Assembly (NCBI RefSeq): GCF_036417845.1
Contig: NC_089980.1
Location: 56,480,501-56,544,500, forward strand
Reading direction: 5' to 3'
DNA from: Apteryx mantelli
Lineage: Eukaryota; Chordata; Aves; Apterygiformes; Apterygidae
DNA: 64,000 nt
Below the pieces are notes generated by a model, which saw only the letters and a list, made by a program, of their open reading frames with translations, was not told where the DNA came from and searched no databases. Position numbers and translations under genes: made by a program. How positions within the stretch are numbered: the first letter of the stretch is position 1; the number at the start of each line of letters is the position of its first letter. Positions 62,891-64,000 of the stretch are shown piece after piece.

Positions 62891-64000
62891 TCTGTACCTT
62901 TGTAAACTTTGTTTCATTTTGTATCTTCATTCAGCATTAGGGAGGGCTAAAGATGCACAAAGGGTGAAACATGGGACACACTGAAGAAGGTGGAAACTTT
63001 TGCTCTCGTTTCACTGTTCTTCACAGAAGAACATACTTGAAAACATGCATGCTACATGACTGTTCAGCTTATTTAGGAAACAAAAAATAACTCTACTCTC
63101 AAGGCTTTTTGTATGCTTTGCACTGATAAAACGCCTTTCATTTGAAGTATCTTTTGCCATAGAAACTAAGTAAATTCAACTTTGCATTAAAGAGTACTGG
63201 CACAGAAAGGATAATGGGCTTCTCATTAGTTGCTCAGCTTGTCAGTGGCAGGTAGGAAAAAAGCCCACTTCTCATTCAAAGCTCTGTGGTCCAGCAAATC
63301 CACCATTCTTTCAGTTTATATGTATAAGCTTAAATTTACTTACCTTTTCAATGCATTTTAACTATTTTCTCCATCTGTAACTTTCATATAAATTATATCC
63401 AGATTTTTAGAGTAAAGCTAAAACAATGACAGTTAAGAGCTCACCGTGCAGTCATTCACAGTAACTGCTTGGACCTAGGCTCACAGGAAACCTAGAAAGC
63501 AGTTTTCAAAGTGGGAGTCCAGCACGATCTTCCTTACTCGGTGACTCATTCTTTACTAGATGATGCTACCGATTCCCCTGTCCCGGTTAGTTATCTCTAA
63601 CTTGGTGGTAAAAAAAAAAATCCATGTAACTTTTCAATTTTAATTATTCTGACAGCTGGTAGATTTTAATTTAAAATTCAGTTAGTTACTTTAATCTGAT
63701 AAGCTGCACCTTTCTTTAATCTGATAAGCTGCACCTTTCTTTTGCAAGTAGCTCAGTAGCCAGAGAGTGAATACAGCACAACTTGCATGCCCTTATGTTT
63801 TACTTGTCTGGCTGCATGCCTGCTACAACAACTTGATCCAACAGCTGAGAAGGTCAGAAGTTAAATTGGTTGAAGAGAATCCAGTTTCTAGTTTTAAAAG
63901 CACAGCTCCCCTTCCGTTTCTTCCCCTTCTCCCTGTACTAATACAGTAAGCTGGGCTGAGAGTCTGAACATGTTTGGAAGAATAGATTTATCTAGAGAGG
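62891..64000. other. Downstream flank of NUP133
   Basis: No gene was recognised. It contains a 25-bp tandem duplication at 63691-63740. The next syntenic gene must lie beyond the window. Confidence 0.65.
63691..63740. repeat. 25-bp tandem duplication
   Basis: Two identical head-to-tail copies of a 25-bp unit beginning TTAATCTGATAAGCTGCACC (63691-63715 and 63716-63740). Confidence 0.95.

Overview
This window is vertebrate nuclear DNA, most likely from a bird. It carries two large multi-exon genes with canonical GT/AG introns, a CpG-island promoter, and fragments of CR1 retrotransposon, including a 3' end with the ATTCTGGGATTCTG terminus typical of avian CR1. The species cannot be named from the sequence.

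Both genes read left to right. The first (570-16419) is the 3' part of ABCB10, the mitochondrial inner-membrane ABC transporter. Twelve coding exons, matching exons 2-13 of the mammalian gene, give 585 visible residues covering the membrane domain and the whole nucleotide-binding domain. Exon 1, with the start codon and mitochondrial targeting sequence, lies upstream of the window. The second gene (22990-62677) is a complete NUP133, a scaffold nucleoporin of the Nup107-160 (Y) complex. Its 26 coding exons sum to 3,477 nt (1,158 codons plus stop), and every junction keeps phase. From memory, human NUP133 has 26 exons and 1,156 residues, and the two genes are also neighbours in the same relative orientation at human 1q42.13, so the order is conserved synteny. 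No functional link between them is implied.

Layout: 1-569 ABCB10 intron 1; 570-16419 ABCB10 exons 2-13; 16420 to about 22.7 kb ABCB10 3'UTR and intergenic DNA with several possible poly(A) signals; about 22738-23420 CpG island holding NUP133 exon 1; 22990-62677 NUP133; 62678-64000 NUP133 3'UTR, poly(A) signals and flank with no gene seen.

The most striking non-genic object is in NUP133 intron 15 (41636-43148): about 126 uninterrupted copies of a 12-bp all-pyrimidine unit, ending 83 bp before exon 16. Other items are a 16-bp tandem repeat in ABCB10 intron 7, a 51-bp duplicated segment resembling a 3' splice site in NUP133 intron 23, two CR1 fragments, two unusual 5' splice sites, and a C-terminal tail on ABCB10. 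I found no sign of a novel multi-gene system; the window is otherwise an ordinary pair of conserved housekeeping genes.
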